From NCBI GenBank assembly GCA_034008185.1, contig CM067086.1, positions 1,922,001-1,986,000 on the forward strand: a stretch of DNA of 64,000 nucleotides. The letters run 5' to 3'. Under the pieces are notes generated by a model that saw only the letters and a list, made by a program, of their open reading frames with translations, made no database searches and was not told the origin of the DNA. Below, piece after piece: positions 11,027 to 26,000 of the stretch. Both the position numbers and the translations under genes were made by a program. Positions within the stretch are counted from its first letter, which is position 1. Each line of letters begins with the position of its first letter. The DNA comes from Gorsachius magnificus. Its lineage: Eukaryota > Chordata > Aves > Pelecaniformes > Ardeidae.

Positions 11027-14000
11027 ATACCTAATTCTATGAACAACCATGAAGCCTATAGATGCCTGTAGTGTAACTGTACAAGGCTCAGTTGCACCTT
11101 CCCAAGCTTCTAAATACAATCTGAAGTAGCTTCAGGACTTGTCTTCTCAGATCAGACCTGTCAGTCAGACTCATTTGGTTGGTTTCTAATCCTGCTTGTT
11201 TTGTATTACAGCTTTTCTCTTAAAATTGGATACACGGGGGATCAGTAGGGCTCAGGGCTGTCTTGCCAGCAACACTCAGCACCCATCAAAGTCTATTCAC
11301 CTCTAATTATCAGGGTCTGAGTGACTGAAAATCTCTGTATTTGGTCCCATGCCTCAGCCAAAAGATTGTCCCATCTGTCTGCCCCGTAGAAACTCTTTTT
11401 TGAGCAAACCCATGTAGTGTCCCCTAATTCCACACCCTATCAAAACGTTACCTTGCTGCGGTGCTAAGTCATCCTCCAAAGCTTTCTAGCTGATGTGCCC
11501 CAGCTGGACAAGCACAGTTGGAGGGACAGTGTTTAAAGCGGGGAAGTGTCAGACCCCTTTAAGAGCTCTCCCACATCACTGTCCCCACCATTTTGCCCCT
11601 ATCAATTTGAAGTGATTCCCTCACACTGCAGTGCCTGAATGGGCTGAGTTTGAGGCGCGGAGGATTTAGGCACATTGGCCTGTCCTGTGATTGAAAAGGA
11701 AAAACAAGCAGGGCAGTGAGAAAACCTGTGGACTAGCAAGGCGAATTTGTCCATCCCTGTTTCTAGAAGAGCACCTGCACCCTCCTGCCATTGGATTTGT
11801 CCATGTGGAGACGGAGAGGACATTCCAGATGTAGACTGAACAGTGATCCACACTCCCCTCCCTCCCACAGTCCAAGCCCTGGCAGGACCAAAGCCAGGCA
11901 ATCTTTGTCAGTATGCAATATCTCCTATCAGGGTAGGAGACCTCATGTCAGAAAAATATGAGAATCACTGATATCTGGTCCCACTGACAGACATGGTCAG
12001 GAGGAGAAAGAGACACCGATATGGATCTGGTTGGGGAGAGACACGTGACAGCATGGGATCTGATCAGCAATGAACATCTGCACACGATCTCATCACTGGC
12101 TTTAGATGGCCTGCTGCAGACAAACCACCCCAGGACTGTGGAGGACCTACATGTGCTCCGACTTCTCCACATCCCAAGCCCGTCGCCACTCGCCCTTCGC
12201 GTTCTTGTGACGTGCCAGTCGTTCCAGGTCAATCTGATCTCGCTCCCTCTTCCAGCGTATGTACTCCGAGCGTTCCCGTCCTGTCATGGGGAAACTCAGG
12301 TCTCCGGGGCTCTTCTGCGCTGACTTCCCACCATCCTAGCAGAGGCAAAAGAGCTTCTTGTTAACAAAAATGTCTGAAATGTCTGCATTCAGCGTACTTT
12401 GTGCTGTCACCACCAGAAATGCTCAGTGATATTTAAAACCAACTTGGAGCAAGGTCAGCTTCTCTCTCTAAAGTGATGTGCACACAGAAGGGCCCTGCTT
12501 TACCCGTAGCCTAAATACTCCGGCCCCAGGGCTGGCTGACTTTACAGAAAGGGAAACTGAGGCACAAAGAAATTACAAGGCTTGCTTAGAGTCACGTTGT
12601 AAACCCATAGCCACATCAGAACAAGCAACTATTCCCTCCCAGGGATATTCAACAATGATAATGATAATTCGAGGCAATGCATTTCTGAGAAGTCGTTCCA
12701 CTTCATCTGGATTACATGAAGGATTAAAATTGCTTTCCGCCTAAACCCCTGGATTCTGCTATCTGGATACATCCCTCTTGCCTTAATGAGACGGGGCTTC
12801 ACTGCTGTTTCCCTAACCCAAACTGCAACGTTTCTTTGGTTCCTGCAGCAATATCTAACGCCCTGATCTGTGAAGCAGCTGCCATAAGACGTAGTTTTCC
12901 ATTCTAGATATTCAGTACCTGATTACAAACTCTTAAAGTACACCCCTGTAATTCTGTGTGCAAATGGCCACAGAATTGATTCGTCCCATTTGTACCTGCA
13001 GTCACTTTAAGCACCATGGTTCACCTGCTGTGTCCCTGCTCACCTGATGGTTTTAAAACCAAACGTTCTCAACTTTTCCTGGAAGAGGCACTTTGCTAAG
13101 GTTTACTTATGGCATATAGATAGTTCCTGGAGTGCTTGCAACATCTCCCAACAGACTTTGAAAGGCTGAACTCTCACAGAAGATGCACCAGGCTAATGAA
13201 GTCCCCCACCTGAAGACTTTGGGACACTTAAATCAAAGTTATGCCTATGAAATCCTACACACTGACAGGGTTGAGAAGGAAGACAGCCTTCTGTGACCAC
13301 CAGGCATTCCCAGGAGCCCACAGTCACGGGGCTGGGACCAACCTTGTGCCCAGGGCACATGGTGCTGTGAGTGCCAAGAGCAGCATTCTCAGAGCAAAGG
13401 GGCTCTTCACCACCATTGCTTTCAGCCTCTTGGTTTATCAATCCTCCTCATGACGGACTAGTTAAGGGCTGCCACTGTTCAAAAATTTAAAGCTTAATGA
13501 ACAGATAGTTCAGAGCTGATGGAGCGTGCGAAGAGGGAGAGGTGGGTAACCCAGCTGTCAGGTTAATGGAGGTGGTGGAAACAGGAGCCAACTGGCCATG
13601 GTGTGTTGTCAAGCAACACTGCGTAGTGAATAGCTTAGTGCAGAGCTGAGTCCTGTGGCGCTAATTACCAGTGGATAATTCATCACTTCACACACGTGCC
13701 CTTCCATGCCAGCGGCCCTCACCCTATCCCCAAACAGGAATTAACTCCTCAGCCTTGCACTGCTGATAAAAGCAGAGCAGTGGGGAAGGAGTGAATAAAG
13801 CCCTGTTACCAAGGAAACCCACCTGCGTGGGCCAGAGATGGGGTGGCAGTAATTGCTCCTCCTTTCATTAGCTGGCAGGAGCCAGGGGACTCGAGACTGC
13901 ATCCCCAAGAAGGGAGAGAGGAGGTCTGCAGGAAGGCAAGGCACACCAGGGCAAAGCAAGGGCAAGCACTGGTCCCTGGGTTGGACAGGCCTGGAGATGC

Positions 14001-17000
14001 ACCCCACAGCTTCCAGCCCCACGGCACGCTAAGGCACAGCGGGTCCTGCCACGATGGATCCTGGTGCACCCATAGAGGAGAAAAATGCAAGAGCTGAGCA
14101 GCACAGAGCTAGTGAGAGCAGGGTTCAGCCTCCAGAGCTGGAGGTTAAGGGAAGTGCCCTGCACTATTACCTTGTCCCTTAGCAAAGGGGAAGCCAAAAG
14201 CAAGGGAAAGACTGAGGCTGGTGCCCCTCTTCTCTCGTGGGTAGATGCAGAGGTGGTGGTGGGTCCGCAGAGCAGGGGAAGCTGTTCCCTGACCAGGGGC
14301 TCACCTCTGTTGCAGCACAGCTGTGGTTAGCTGGACCACAAAGCTATCATGCTCCCTTTTTCTCCTCTGGGGGGCTCAGCTGGAATGAATGTTTAAGAGC
14401 CCATCTGTGTCCTCCTAATGAATCACACTGAGGTGGGGCTATTCAATTTGTGCTCCATTAATTAAGAGCATCTGCAGGCTTGGGGGAGCCAGCATGTCCT
14501 CCAGGGTTTGCATTAAACAGTCAGTGGGAAGGCTTGTGCTTTAATTTACCTCCATCCTACTCGGCTTCTGCTGAAGTGGGAGCTGTAGCTAATACGGCCT
14601 GAGCCTTTCAACCCACAAGCAAATGGTTTGGGGAGAGAAACCAGCTCGGGCTGTGCTGCCACATGGGTGAGCACATATTATGCTTCGTAACATCCCTGCT
14701 GCTGTGCTAGGGACTCAACAGCCACGAAAAGGTGTGAGGGGCAGGTCCCCTGTCACCCCTTTCCAGTGCTGCTGTGCTTCAGGTGTGTTAGCTGCTCAGC
14801 AAAGCTTTGGATAACTGGAGGGATGAACAGTGGGGACCACATCAGAGCACACTGCTGCTCCCTTTAGGACTGAGGCAACTCTTACTGACAGGGAGGCACA
14901 TCTACTGGTTTCCTCTTCCAAGACAGGGATTCCCCCAAAGGGACACGGGGCCCCACTCACCTTCCGGCTGTGCTCACTTTCTGTGCCTCTGTCACTGTCT
15001 GATCTCCTCTTCTCTGCTGCTCTCCTCTCCTCTGCCTGCAAGAGCACGGACACAGCAATTATTTCAAGGATTCCTGGCCCTGTGCTGACCACGACATGTA
15101 AAAACTGCGCAGAAAGGGTCCGCAAAAGAGGGAAGATTAGTTTTTGGGGCCCTGAATCAAACTGATGTGGAAAAAAAGAAGTCAGACAGTAAGGGTTGTA
15201 TGAGAAAAGCATGAAAAAGGAATGTGTTCCCACAGGTCCCTCCTCCTCCCAAGCCAGAGGCAGAGAGGTGTCCTGTACGGTCCCATTTCTTTCCAAGGCA
15301 GGACCAAGTTTCAGGTACCTTTCCAGATTTGGGCCACAGACCCAGCTTATGATTCAACTGTACAAGAGCTGGGAGCCCCTCTAAGATGCAGCTAAAAGCC
15401 AGCATGGTAAAGGTGGGAGTGATTTTTGTCCCTGTCAAACACGGTGCTCTTCTACCAGGGTCCATCTGCACTTCCACTGGGTTTAGCCATGCTGCCACCA
15501 GATTGGCAAGCTCTGCTCTAGTGTTGAAATTCCCTTGCCTGGCAGGAGGTGAAAATGAGCCCCTCGGTCTTAATGAGCTACAGACACTAAACAAGAGGCC
15601 TGCCATGGGCCAGGCAGTTCTCTGCCCCCACGTGGGACTGATAATACAGACGTGGCCAGGGTTGGATCACAGTGGTTCTTGGCAAAATAGTCTCTAGAGC
15701 ATAAACACCTTTTAAGAAAGGCTTTATGCCCTGGTTAGGTAGCATTGTCGGGGTGCCACCGGGAGGGCTGCTCACCGGTGCATGCACTGGGCAGATGAGG
15801 GCAGGGTACCAGCCTGTCCCCCATGCTGCTGGGCCCCTCAGGGCAGGGGGTTGGTGCTTGCTCGGGGCTCTGCTCTGGGGTGGCTACACGGCTCTGTGAG
15901 CGGCTCCGGCTCCCACATGGGCGCTGCCATAGCACGTCATTTGTCGCATGGCAGCTGCCAAGCAGCACAGCATTTATCACGGCTGCCTCTGTACATGGCA
16001 GCCCTGGGGCCGCCTCACACAAACGATGCCACGAGCAGAGGCCCCAGCGTGCTGCAGCCCAGCAGCCCCCCTCGTGCCCAGAGTAGCCGAGGCATCCCCA
16101 AATTCCCCTCCCTGCTGAACTGCTACAGGGCCGGTGAGTCTGTGGGGCTGAGTTTACCATGCTGCCGTTTTGCATTGCCAAGCAAAACTGAAACACAAAG
16201 GGGAAAGCCACAGCACAAACTGCCAGGTCAGCCGTTCGAGAAAGCATCAGCGTGGTGAGGTCTGACCCAGGCTGGAAACAGGACTTTTATTCCAGTCATT
16301 TGCCAGACCCAGGTTTAGCCCAGCATTTCGGGGCTGGATGCGGGAAACTTGGGATACCAGTCTCAATACCTGCTGGCTCTGCCCAGCCTCCTAAGGCAGC
16401 TCAGCCCCCTTGCAGCCTGTTCCCACATACCCCATGGGATCGTGCAAGGAGCGATCTGGGAACAGTCTTTTGGGGGATTGTCCACGTGTGCTAAATCTGA
16501 GGCAGGTGGGAAGTGCAACCACATAGCCAGTGCTCGTGGACATTGCACTCAGTGCATGACAGCTTCACCAGTCTGACTGATGTGAAGCTGGTGTAGCCCC
16601 AGTACAGGTGGAAGCTTGTGTAAACAGATCCTTGGAAATAATGAGGAAGATGTTAGCTATACTGTCCTAGGATTTCTCAGCAAAGATTTGGGAAAAAATA
16701 CAGAGGGGTCTGTGCTCAGAGAAGCCACCCCTCAGCATATCCTGCCCTGTTGCAAAATGGGCCAGGATATGGTGAAAGATTATACTGGGTATTTCTTTCA
16801 AAAGGTTGCTGCGAAAACTTATGTAACCAAAAATGCTCCCTCCAGGCTCAAAGTCCAGCCCTATTTGAAGAACCTGGTAGCCAGGGATCTAACAACTCTG
16901 CAGCCCCAAACTGAGGCCTTGCATTTATAGAAAGCATTTATAGAAAGCTTGAAACAGCAGAAACCTGGAATGTTGCTTATTTGAGGAGGCTGGCTGGGGA

Positions 17001-20000
17001 GCAAGGTGCAGATGGATGTTTAGCCTTTGAAGCAGATGTAAAAGAAAGTCACTGTTTTAGAAAGAGTGCAAGGGAGCCAGCTGCTGCGGAAGAGCTGGAG
17101 CCCCTCTGTCCCTGGGGGAAACCTTGTGTGGCATGAGAGGCGGGAGAGGAGCCTGAGAAATGCCAAAGACAGCTCATAATTGATGGGGAAACTGAGGCAC
17201 AGAGCTGTATGGGTGTACTTATTGTTTCATCTGAATCTGCATATTTCTTATGCAAGCTCATGCAAAGAATGATTCGGTTTGGACCCTTTACAATGCCTGA
17301 TTGTGTCCCAGAAGACAGGAAGCGGAAAGCCAGAGCATCCGCACAGCCGGAGCACTGAGCCAGGGTGTGCGTAAGCTGCGGGGGGAGCGGCGTCCCTCTG
17401 CCTGTCTGCAGCCCAGCGCAGCTCGATTTCAGCCCTGCCTCTGCCAAGCAAAGAGCGAGCAGGCGCCCAGGAAATGTGCTGGGACGGCCTGGCTGAGGGA
17501 CTGTGCTGCAGCTTGCGAGACGCGGGAGAAGATGGAGCTCCTGCGTGGCTGGCCAACGCCGGAGACCTGCAACCCAGAGGCTGTCCCGTTTTGGGCACCA
17601 GCTCTTCAGTGCACACCACAGATCACTCTGTCATGGGGACACTGTGCAGCTCTCCATCCTTTTACACCACTCGCTCAAAGCCAGGCTGCCTTTTTCCTTA
17701 GTCTGCTTCTATTTTTGCTTCTCAAAGGGCACTGTGGAAAACAGAAAGGACCGAAAAAATCTGGTTCTCTTCTACCAGGAAAGCAGGTCTGAACCGTGCA
17801 GTTAAGAAAACATGGTTAGCTTTGCTTTTGCACTGGCTCGGGAGCAGATTTTCGCATTTGCTCCGCTCTGCCCCAGAGCTGCTGTTAGCCTGTTATGACA
17901 CACCCAGGCCATGGGGAAGCAAAACATGTTTTTCTCCTCCTTCCTCTTCTCCGCCCCCAAAATTATGAAATATGACAATGACATTATCATCTCATAGTTT
18001 AACTGTTCCTGCACAGCAGGAGAAGAGAAGTGAGGAGGGAACAAAAACCTAAAGTAGACAGAGAAGATTACGTTTGTTTATCCTGAGATTTATGCAAGGA
18101 TTTCTCTATTTCTCAGCCACAGAATGGTCCGGGGCAGGAGAGGGCAGAGCCTGCTCCTAACCAGGATACGGCCCTGAGATCCCAAATGCTTTCTGGCCCT
18201 GGGTTTGTCTGACCTCCCAACGTACACATACCCAGCTAATGTTCACGTGCAAGGGTGACGATGCCGATGTCCTTATCCAGCCATGTTAAGCATTGTTTTG
18301 TACTAACAGTTCCCTGTACAAAAGCTTTGACAGGCTTTGACATCTCTGGCCTCTTCATTGTCTTCTTATTTTAAAAATAAGTACCAACAGATGTGTTAAA
18401 TTAACCTTTTGGTACCCACTTCTCCAGACACATGTCGGCACCAGACCTGGCGTTTCTTCTGCAGGAGGAGATTTTTGTAAGAGCTTAGAGCTGGCTTTCC
18501 AGCGCTCGGATCTCCCACTGGGCAGGATTTTCTGAAACTAGCACGAGAGGATATTTTTTTCTAACTCTTTTGAAAAATCTGTCTGCTAATTGTGCTGCCT
18601 GAAGGGAGCTAAAGACTTTTCAGCCACCCTTTCTGCCTATCTTCCCCTCCCATCTGCAATGTAAAAGCAAGTGTTTCTCCTGCCACAGGTTTGGTTCCTC
18701 TCTGATGCAAAAACAGGAGTCAGACTCATCGGCCTAAGTCCTTGAAAGCAGCTTTTGTGTCTCTTGATTACAGACATTTCTGATATACCATCCTGGGAAA
18801 CTCTGTTAATAAAAGGACAATTTAAAAGCCCTGAAGCCCTATGAACTGTCCATTTAAAAGATGATTTGTAACCTGCTAATTAACCATTGTGCTCCGCTGG
18901 TCCAGCCTTGCAGCTCTACTGTATTAATAATCATGAAACATGGAGTGGCTTTTTAGGAAAACTGGTGCTAAACATTAGGCGTTACCCCCAGCTCTGCTTG
19001 CAGATTTAGGGGCAGCCAGGCAGAGGTGGGAAGAAAGGTCCCAGATGCGGCACCTCCAAGCCAGCAGCAGCGCTGGAGGCCATGAAGTTGCATCTTTAGA
19101 GCAATAGGCTCAGGCTAATTTTTTCTGCAAGGAGACAGGATAATTTGGTCCCCCCAGCCCTCTGTGCTAACAGAGAGTGAAGGAGTCTTTCACTGGGTGG
19201 AAAAAAACGGGCTTCAAGATGGCAGGGTAATATAAGACACTGGGGCTGTTTTGGAAAATAAAATCGTGAGAACAGCTTTTTTTCTTCTTGCATTTCCTCT
19301 TTGGCAGCTTCTGCCACAGCTGTGTGCTGCCAGCTGCGATGTGGTCTGGGACTGACAATGTGGTGCTAGCTAGAAGCACCAAGGGCAGCAAGAATGGGAG
19401 GGGTGGTTTTTTTTTTTTCTTTTTATTGAATTTCATCATGAATAAAAATAGAGAAAAATGTGGGATAACGAGGATGTCCACAAAATGTTTTAATAGGATG
19501 AATTTGGCAAGTGCAGAGAGGAGGAGGCAAATTTGACAGTGGCCAGACTATGGGATGTTACCGAAAGGGAAGTGATGGATGTGGTCCTCTCTCCTAGGCA
19601 CCACAGGCCTCTGTGGGAGGGACAACACACATAACAGAGAATGAGCAAGGAGCCAGCTGGGGCATGAGGTGAAAACCCCCAAAGGATGGATTGTGCTGGA
19701 GTAATAAGGGAGGCTGGAGGCTAATCCTCAAATTGGGGGTGTCAGCTCAGGTCCTAACACACGGCTACTCAGATGACAACACGGATACCCCATCAGGCTC
19801 ACCCAGCAGCTGATCAATTTGGGGATGAAAATGAAGCTTCTCTTTTGGATTAACAAATAATTAAAGGATAGAAAACAAAAAGTGGCAAGAAAATGCCAGT
19901 TTCCATGGTAGAAGATTAGCAGGGGTGTGCCACTGGAACACGCACAGCTCAACATGCTCATAAATGGTCTGGAAAAGGAGCTGAATAGAGAGATGACAGT

Positions 20001-23000
20001 TTGCTGATGATACTAAATCATCCAGGGCAAAGAATGTAATTTGCCAGGAAAGAGCTGCAAAAGATCTCTTGACATTGAATGCCTGCATCATAAAATTACG
20101 GATGAAATTTAATATCAGTAATACAAAATAACTCACACGGAGAAAAATGCCCCTTATATATACACACACAGTAATGTAGCCTGAACTATGATTAATACTC
20201 GGGAATGAAATTTTTGGTGTTATTGTGACTAGTTCTCTGAAAATGTTAGCTCAATTATTTAGAAAAAAAGCAAAGAAAATGCAAAGTTGTTAGGAGAAGA
20301 ATAGAGAACAAGCCAGAAACATTTGTGTCACTGAGTGCATCCACAAGAGCCCGCAGCTTGAATACCATGTACAGTTCTGGTCCTCTTGTATTAAAAGAAT
20401 ATAGTAAAGATAACAAAGGCATAAATGAGGGCAATGAGAGCAATCAAAAATACAGAACTACTTCCTCACCAGACATGTCTAAATAGGGTCAATCTCTTAA
20501 GCCTGCAGAAGAGATGGCTGAATGGAGATGTGAAATGGGTCGATAAAATCGTTTGTGCTTTGAGAAAGTGAACAGGGGATGCTCTGTGCACTGCTCCCCG
20601 TGACACAGAAATATCAGATGGAGTTATCAGGTAACACGTTTGAAGAAAAAGAAGGGATGCGTGTTTCAATGCAGCACGTCACTTAACATTGCAGCTCCTG
20701 GCTAGAGATGTTGTGGGGGATAAAGTTTAGATGGACTCAAAAAAAGATTAGAATTCAGGCAAGAAAAAGCCTGTCAAGGAGAAAGATGCTGTTCCTGGCA
20801 GAGGAGGCCCCTAACCTGGGGGCTGGCGAGTATAGGAGGGGAGAATGACTGCAGGCTTCCCCGGTCTTCTGCTCTCTCCCCGACGCTGTGCTGCAAACAG
20901 CATTAGTGCAAACGCTGCTGCACTAACACTCCCTGGGCAGGTCCCAGCTCTTCTGCAGTGCTGGGGTGGCTTTGGCTTGCAGAGCCCACCAGCGCCAGTT
21001 TCCCTCTTTACCAGCTGGTTCCCTGTTTACCAGTTTTTCCTGAAGTGACGCAGCACTGAGCCACTCAGCATCACTCATGTGCTTGTTGTTCCCATAGCCA
21101 GGAAGGCAGAGGCATGCTGTAGCCCTGTTGACGTGGGGGAACTGAAGCCCAGGGCTGCCAGGGTTTGTGGATGCTGTGATCCCGCCAGTGCTGGTGGGAT
21201 TCAGCTTCCATTTCCAAAATGAATTGCTGTGTTCAACATCCCTGTGACACACACTGAGTTCTCCAGGCTAAAATTATTTGATAGGGGTTTTATATATTTT
21301 GGTATTACTAACTCTGATCTGCTCTCTGCAGACATGTGAGACAGACTTGCCTGATTTCAACTTTTCAAGCACTATCACTATCAGAAAAAAGCAGTGCTTG
21401 TTTAAAACACTAATCCTTAACGCAGTTTAGGAACAGCTGAAGGGACAGGGTGGGCCAGACCAAATCTCCCTTGACTCAACCAGCCCAAGCTGGCGTGACG
21501 TGTGAGATGCCAACGTGACCTGTCACTTCAGGCCCCATCTGCTTCTGTCACTGATCCTGGGAAAAGGTTGACTAAGTGCAGACGGAAGAAAGCATCTTGC
21601 AGAAATGACGGTGAAACCCAACCATGTAACTCTCTTACAGCCACATCCTTTTGTCATGTTGTAAGGTGTCTGTGTGCTGAGGGCTGGTTGTTATCCTGGC
21701 TGTTGTAGCTGTTGTCTGAAGTTACACAATTGGAATGGCAATATGAAGATGTCTTCATTAACTAACGATGGAACGGGGCCTGATCAGTCCAGGGAAATCA
21801 CCGGGAACAAGGAAATTTCCTGAGCTCAAGGCTGAGTAAGGCTGAGGGCATATGCTGCTCCTCGGTAGTGTTGTTTGATAGCTAGAGTTATATGCAGCCT
21901 CTGTGGCTTTCCTGTGCTCCTGACAGAGATCCTTCTCCTGTTCAGCCAAGGCGTGAAGGCACCACATGGCTTGCACAGTCCTTCTCCCAGGGGATGACAG
22001 CACCAGCAGGCGCTCGTCCAGCACCTAGCACTTGCTGCTGCTAGAAGAGTGCCTGAGCTTCAGTCCAACCCTCTGCCAACTGAGTAACTGGGTTTGGATG
22101 AAGGGGAAAAACAAAAGGGAAGACTTTAAATGAACTTTGGTATCTGAGGAGGAGCAGCACAGAGTTGTTTGCGTTCCTGGGGATTAGCAGGATTACCTTC
22201 TAGGCCAAGCTGTGTGAAGAAGACCACTGTGTCTATGTACAACTGAGGAAAGGAGGGCTGACAGAGTTGTGTGAGCTCCTTGCACTGCTACACAGAGGTA
22301 ATTGCATTAATTGCGAATGAATTTAAATGAATGAGCTTAAATGAATGGCCGCACAGTGGGTGCTGAAAGTAGCAGGAGCAAGACCTAAGACACCACCCTC
22401 TGCCAAGCCACCAAAATCAAATCTGCCAGGCACTGGGGAGCGCAGACCCTCTCTGCCAGCCTACGATTCAAAGCATCAGATCTTCAGTGGTTCAGATACC
22501 CAGGTGGAGGCAGATATGGCTTTAAGCTGCTCTCATACATGCTGAATCTAACTGCATTGGAACCAATATGAGCAAGGCTTTGCCAAACCTACATACATGG
22601 ACCCTCAGCCTCAAATTTCATGTTCCATAATAAGAGCATACGAGCTATTACCTTTTCCAGGGCTATCCATGCACTTAAAACAGGGCACAGGATCTGAAGC
22701 CAAAATCTAGGCACTCCTCCTAGCAGAGTCCCAGCCTTGATGACCTCAGAGATAAGCATTGAAACAAGCCCAGCAAGAGCAGAAGCAGAGAGACTTGCCC
22801 TACACATCACAGAATTACATCTGACAGCCTCAAGGACAGCTACAGCACAGGCACGGTCAGGTCACTCTCATCCTGCCATCATGTCTAGGTGTGTTTGTGA
22901 TGCCTAGCCTGAAACGGGCAGCAGCTGCCATGTGAACCTCTGGCAAATGGGTAGTTACTACTGGCTCCATCAGTAGTAACAGCCTATATGAGGTTTACGG

Positions 23001-26000
23001 CATTCCAAAAACTGCTTGGTAGCCACGAGAAAGGAGCACATGGGCTTCCAGAGCCTAAGGTAAACTCTGGGGAAGAGGAGAAGCTGAAGATTAACGTGGG
23101 CAGTTAGCAGATGGTTGGCTGCTCTCCCAGAGAGGGTGCTGCATAGGTCTCCCAGCGTTCCTGAGTGTGTTTAGCAGCTATACTAACTGTTGTTTTCCTT
23201 CATAGTCATTCCTGACCCTGTTTGCTGCAGGCATTCTTACTTATCTGTGCAAACTCTCAAATAGGAAAGTATCACATGCCTCTGTGTGTGTGAAGAGGAA
23301 GGTATTTGTGAAGAAGTATTTGAAATATGTTTCAAATATTAACAAAGTTCAGTCAGCTCACCCCGTAGGTTATGGCCAGACACAGCAGGACGTGGGTTTA
23401 GAAGCAGATATTGCCCAGCTCCGTTAAGTCACGCAGCGAGTCAAGAGGAGAGCGCTCCCGACTCAATCTGCTGTATGGCCCCAAAAAGAAGTTGGTAAGA
23501 GACAGGAGGTGAGATTCATGCCCCATATCTGTCAGTGCTTTCATCGACCCTCCCAAAACAGCATCTGGTATTTCTTATGGACCCAGTATGTTTAAGAGCC
23601 TGCTAGCTCTACCTAGGATCACTGAGAAAGGAGAGGATCGTAGCCTTTCCTCCTTCACAGTGGTGGAAGCCAGAGAGTTCTATGGTGCTAGGCTCGATGC
23701 TATTAATACATTGTCTCCCCCAATGTCCTGTTCCTAATTTGTCTCCATGGCCCTTCTCATGCCAGCAGAACGAGCGGCTGCCACTGATACATTGCAGTCC
23801 AGTCATTCACAACACACTTACTTTTTCCTTGTTATCCATGGTGATGGCAATCTGCATCCTTCTCCCCCGGCGGAAAGCCACCAAATGGTCTGTCTCTTCT
23901 TCACTCAGGTCTGGCACTCTGCCTGGGCCGGGAAAGCACTCGGCGCGCTTCTCGCTGACGATCCGCTTGCCCTGGAAAGGACAGGATGTGTTAACGGCAT
24001 CTCCATTAGCCCTGTGCAGTGCCCTGCCTAGGAGAGTGGCCATCCCCAAACTGCAAAGGATTTTGGTCTGGTAGAACAGAAACAAGAGCCAGGTAGTCAG
24101 TTGTCTTGGTTTATAAAGCTGCCACCCTGCTTTAAGGGGTATGTAACATTACATAGGCATGTTTAACTGAGCACAATTAGGTAGGGTGGGATTTACCCTG
24201 TTCAGCTGCTTTGCAGCATGAACACTGATTGACGGTTTTATTTTAGACAGGCGAGCCATCTTGCATTTGTGTCTTTGAAACAAATGGGAAGCTGTCCTCT
24301 CACCAAACAATACGTCCTAATAAAATGTGAGGCTATGCTGGAGCAGAAGCCTAGAGGGTGAAAGAGAAGGGAAACAGTAGTGTTCTCTCCAACCTTGCCC
24401 CCAAAGCAGTCACTACCCTGGGGTGTATTAACACTTGATAATTTATCATCTTCATAATCACTATGCGTTTGTATTTCTGGAATGATTTATTCAGCAGTGG
24501 AATAGTTTAGAAAACTGATAAATAAACTCCTTGAAAAAGGGCAGTTTAACCCCTTTCAGATATTATTTCCAGCTGTCTGCATCAGTTCTTGACTTTACTG
24601 CACGGATTTACAGATGGTTCTTATTTTGTTAATTATCTTTGTTGCTGGCTGAGCTCCTGCCAGTGCCCTCAGCCATCACTTCCACAAAATGAGCACATCT
24701 TTTGTAAAAAAATACACACTTCTCATTTAAAAGTATCATCTTTCAGTTCCATCATGTGCTTTTTTATTTTTGCCTTACAAGGAAATGAGAGACTTAGTTA
24801 GTCTTTATCTCTGATCTTTTTCTTTTCTCTTCATCTGTATGATTCTTCTGCTCGACTTTACCAGGGATGAGCAAGCCTCAGAAGCTTCCCTCTCTAAAGG
24901 ATAGTGTATTTTCCCCTGTTTTTCTCCTTGGACTTCCACACATAGCGGAGCCTTGATTTCAAAGGAGTTCAAAATCTCCAAGTAAACTTCAGTGAAACTT
25001 GGGAACTCTGTTGCTACGAACTTGGTTTCAAAAACAAACAGCACACGCTGACCTCTGATTTGTATGGAGGTCTTGCAATCGTCAGTGAATCTGCCACGAC
25101 ATATGATAGCAAGATGTCTTGCCCTAACCTCATCTTTGTTTGGCTCTGCCAGAAGTGCAGATGTTAGCGTGGAGGGAGCCTTGCTGTAGCCAGCCTCTGT
25201 CAGCAAGACCTTTTTTATCGCTTGTCCAGTCATCGAGCTTCCTAACACATGATAAATGTTTTAGGAGGTACTGGAGTACTTCCAGCATCAGACCTTCAGC
25301 CTCTTGTTTATTCTTCTTTCACATCTGTGTAATTTTGCTGTCTCAGCAGAGACAGTTCTTGAGTTAGTCTGATGCATGTGAGAGGAGGAGTGGGTCCCTG
25401 CACTGCCGCTGGTTCTGTCTGCCTGAGCTGCGTGGACACGGTAGGAATCCTTTTATACATTCCCTTCTCTGGTTTTAAGTTTCAGCTGTAGCTCCTAACA
25501 AATTTTGCTGCCCTTAGTAGGACCCTTGCTATTTCTGCTTTGCTTGAAATAAGTGAAGCCACATGTTGCATTCAAAGCAAGGATCTGCTGCCAATCGGTT
25601 CAATGCCGTTCTAGTACTTTCCGTGTTGTTCTCTATGTTTGTGCCGATGCAGCCCTCCTAATTTGACTGCTGCTGAGGACCAACATATGTGAGCCATCCC
25701 TAGGGATGTCAAGATCTTTTTCCTGAGAGAGTAAAATCAGATAGTCAAGAGAATAGGCAATCACTTAAATATGGAGTACAACTGCCTTGGCACCTACCAT
25801 AGCCAGACATTCAGGTGTACTTTTACCTGCAGCCAGGATATATGGGAAAGTCCCCACACCTATAAACTCTGAGCTGTTTTAAAGGGTTTAGTCTATGCAT
25901 CTGCCTTGAGAAGGATATGATTTTATCAGAGACTGGGCAGAGCCAGGAGGGTCGAAGTAGAATCTAAACCACTCCGAAATCCTAGCTTTACCCCCCTCCA

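Noticed and set aside
15735..16258. Overlapping 170- and 158-codon frames on opposite strands
   Set aside because: Low stop density in GC-rich DNA explains both. Compositions are biased and no motif is visible.
16616..16930. 104-codon plus-strand frame with a fairly protein-like composition
   Set aside because: No promoter, splice or poly(A) context and no recognised family. A frame of this length is expected several times by chance in a window of this size.
22589..22810. Hydrophobic 73-codon minus-strand frame with a donor-like site
   Set aside because: No convincing acceptor in front, not compatible with the neighbouring CCDC9B exons, and no known protein similarity.
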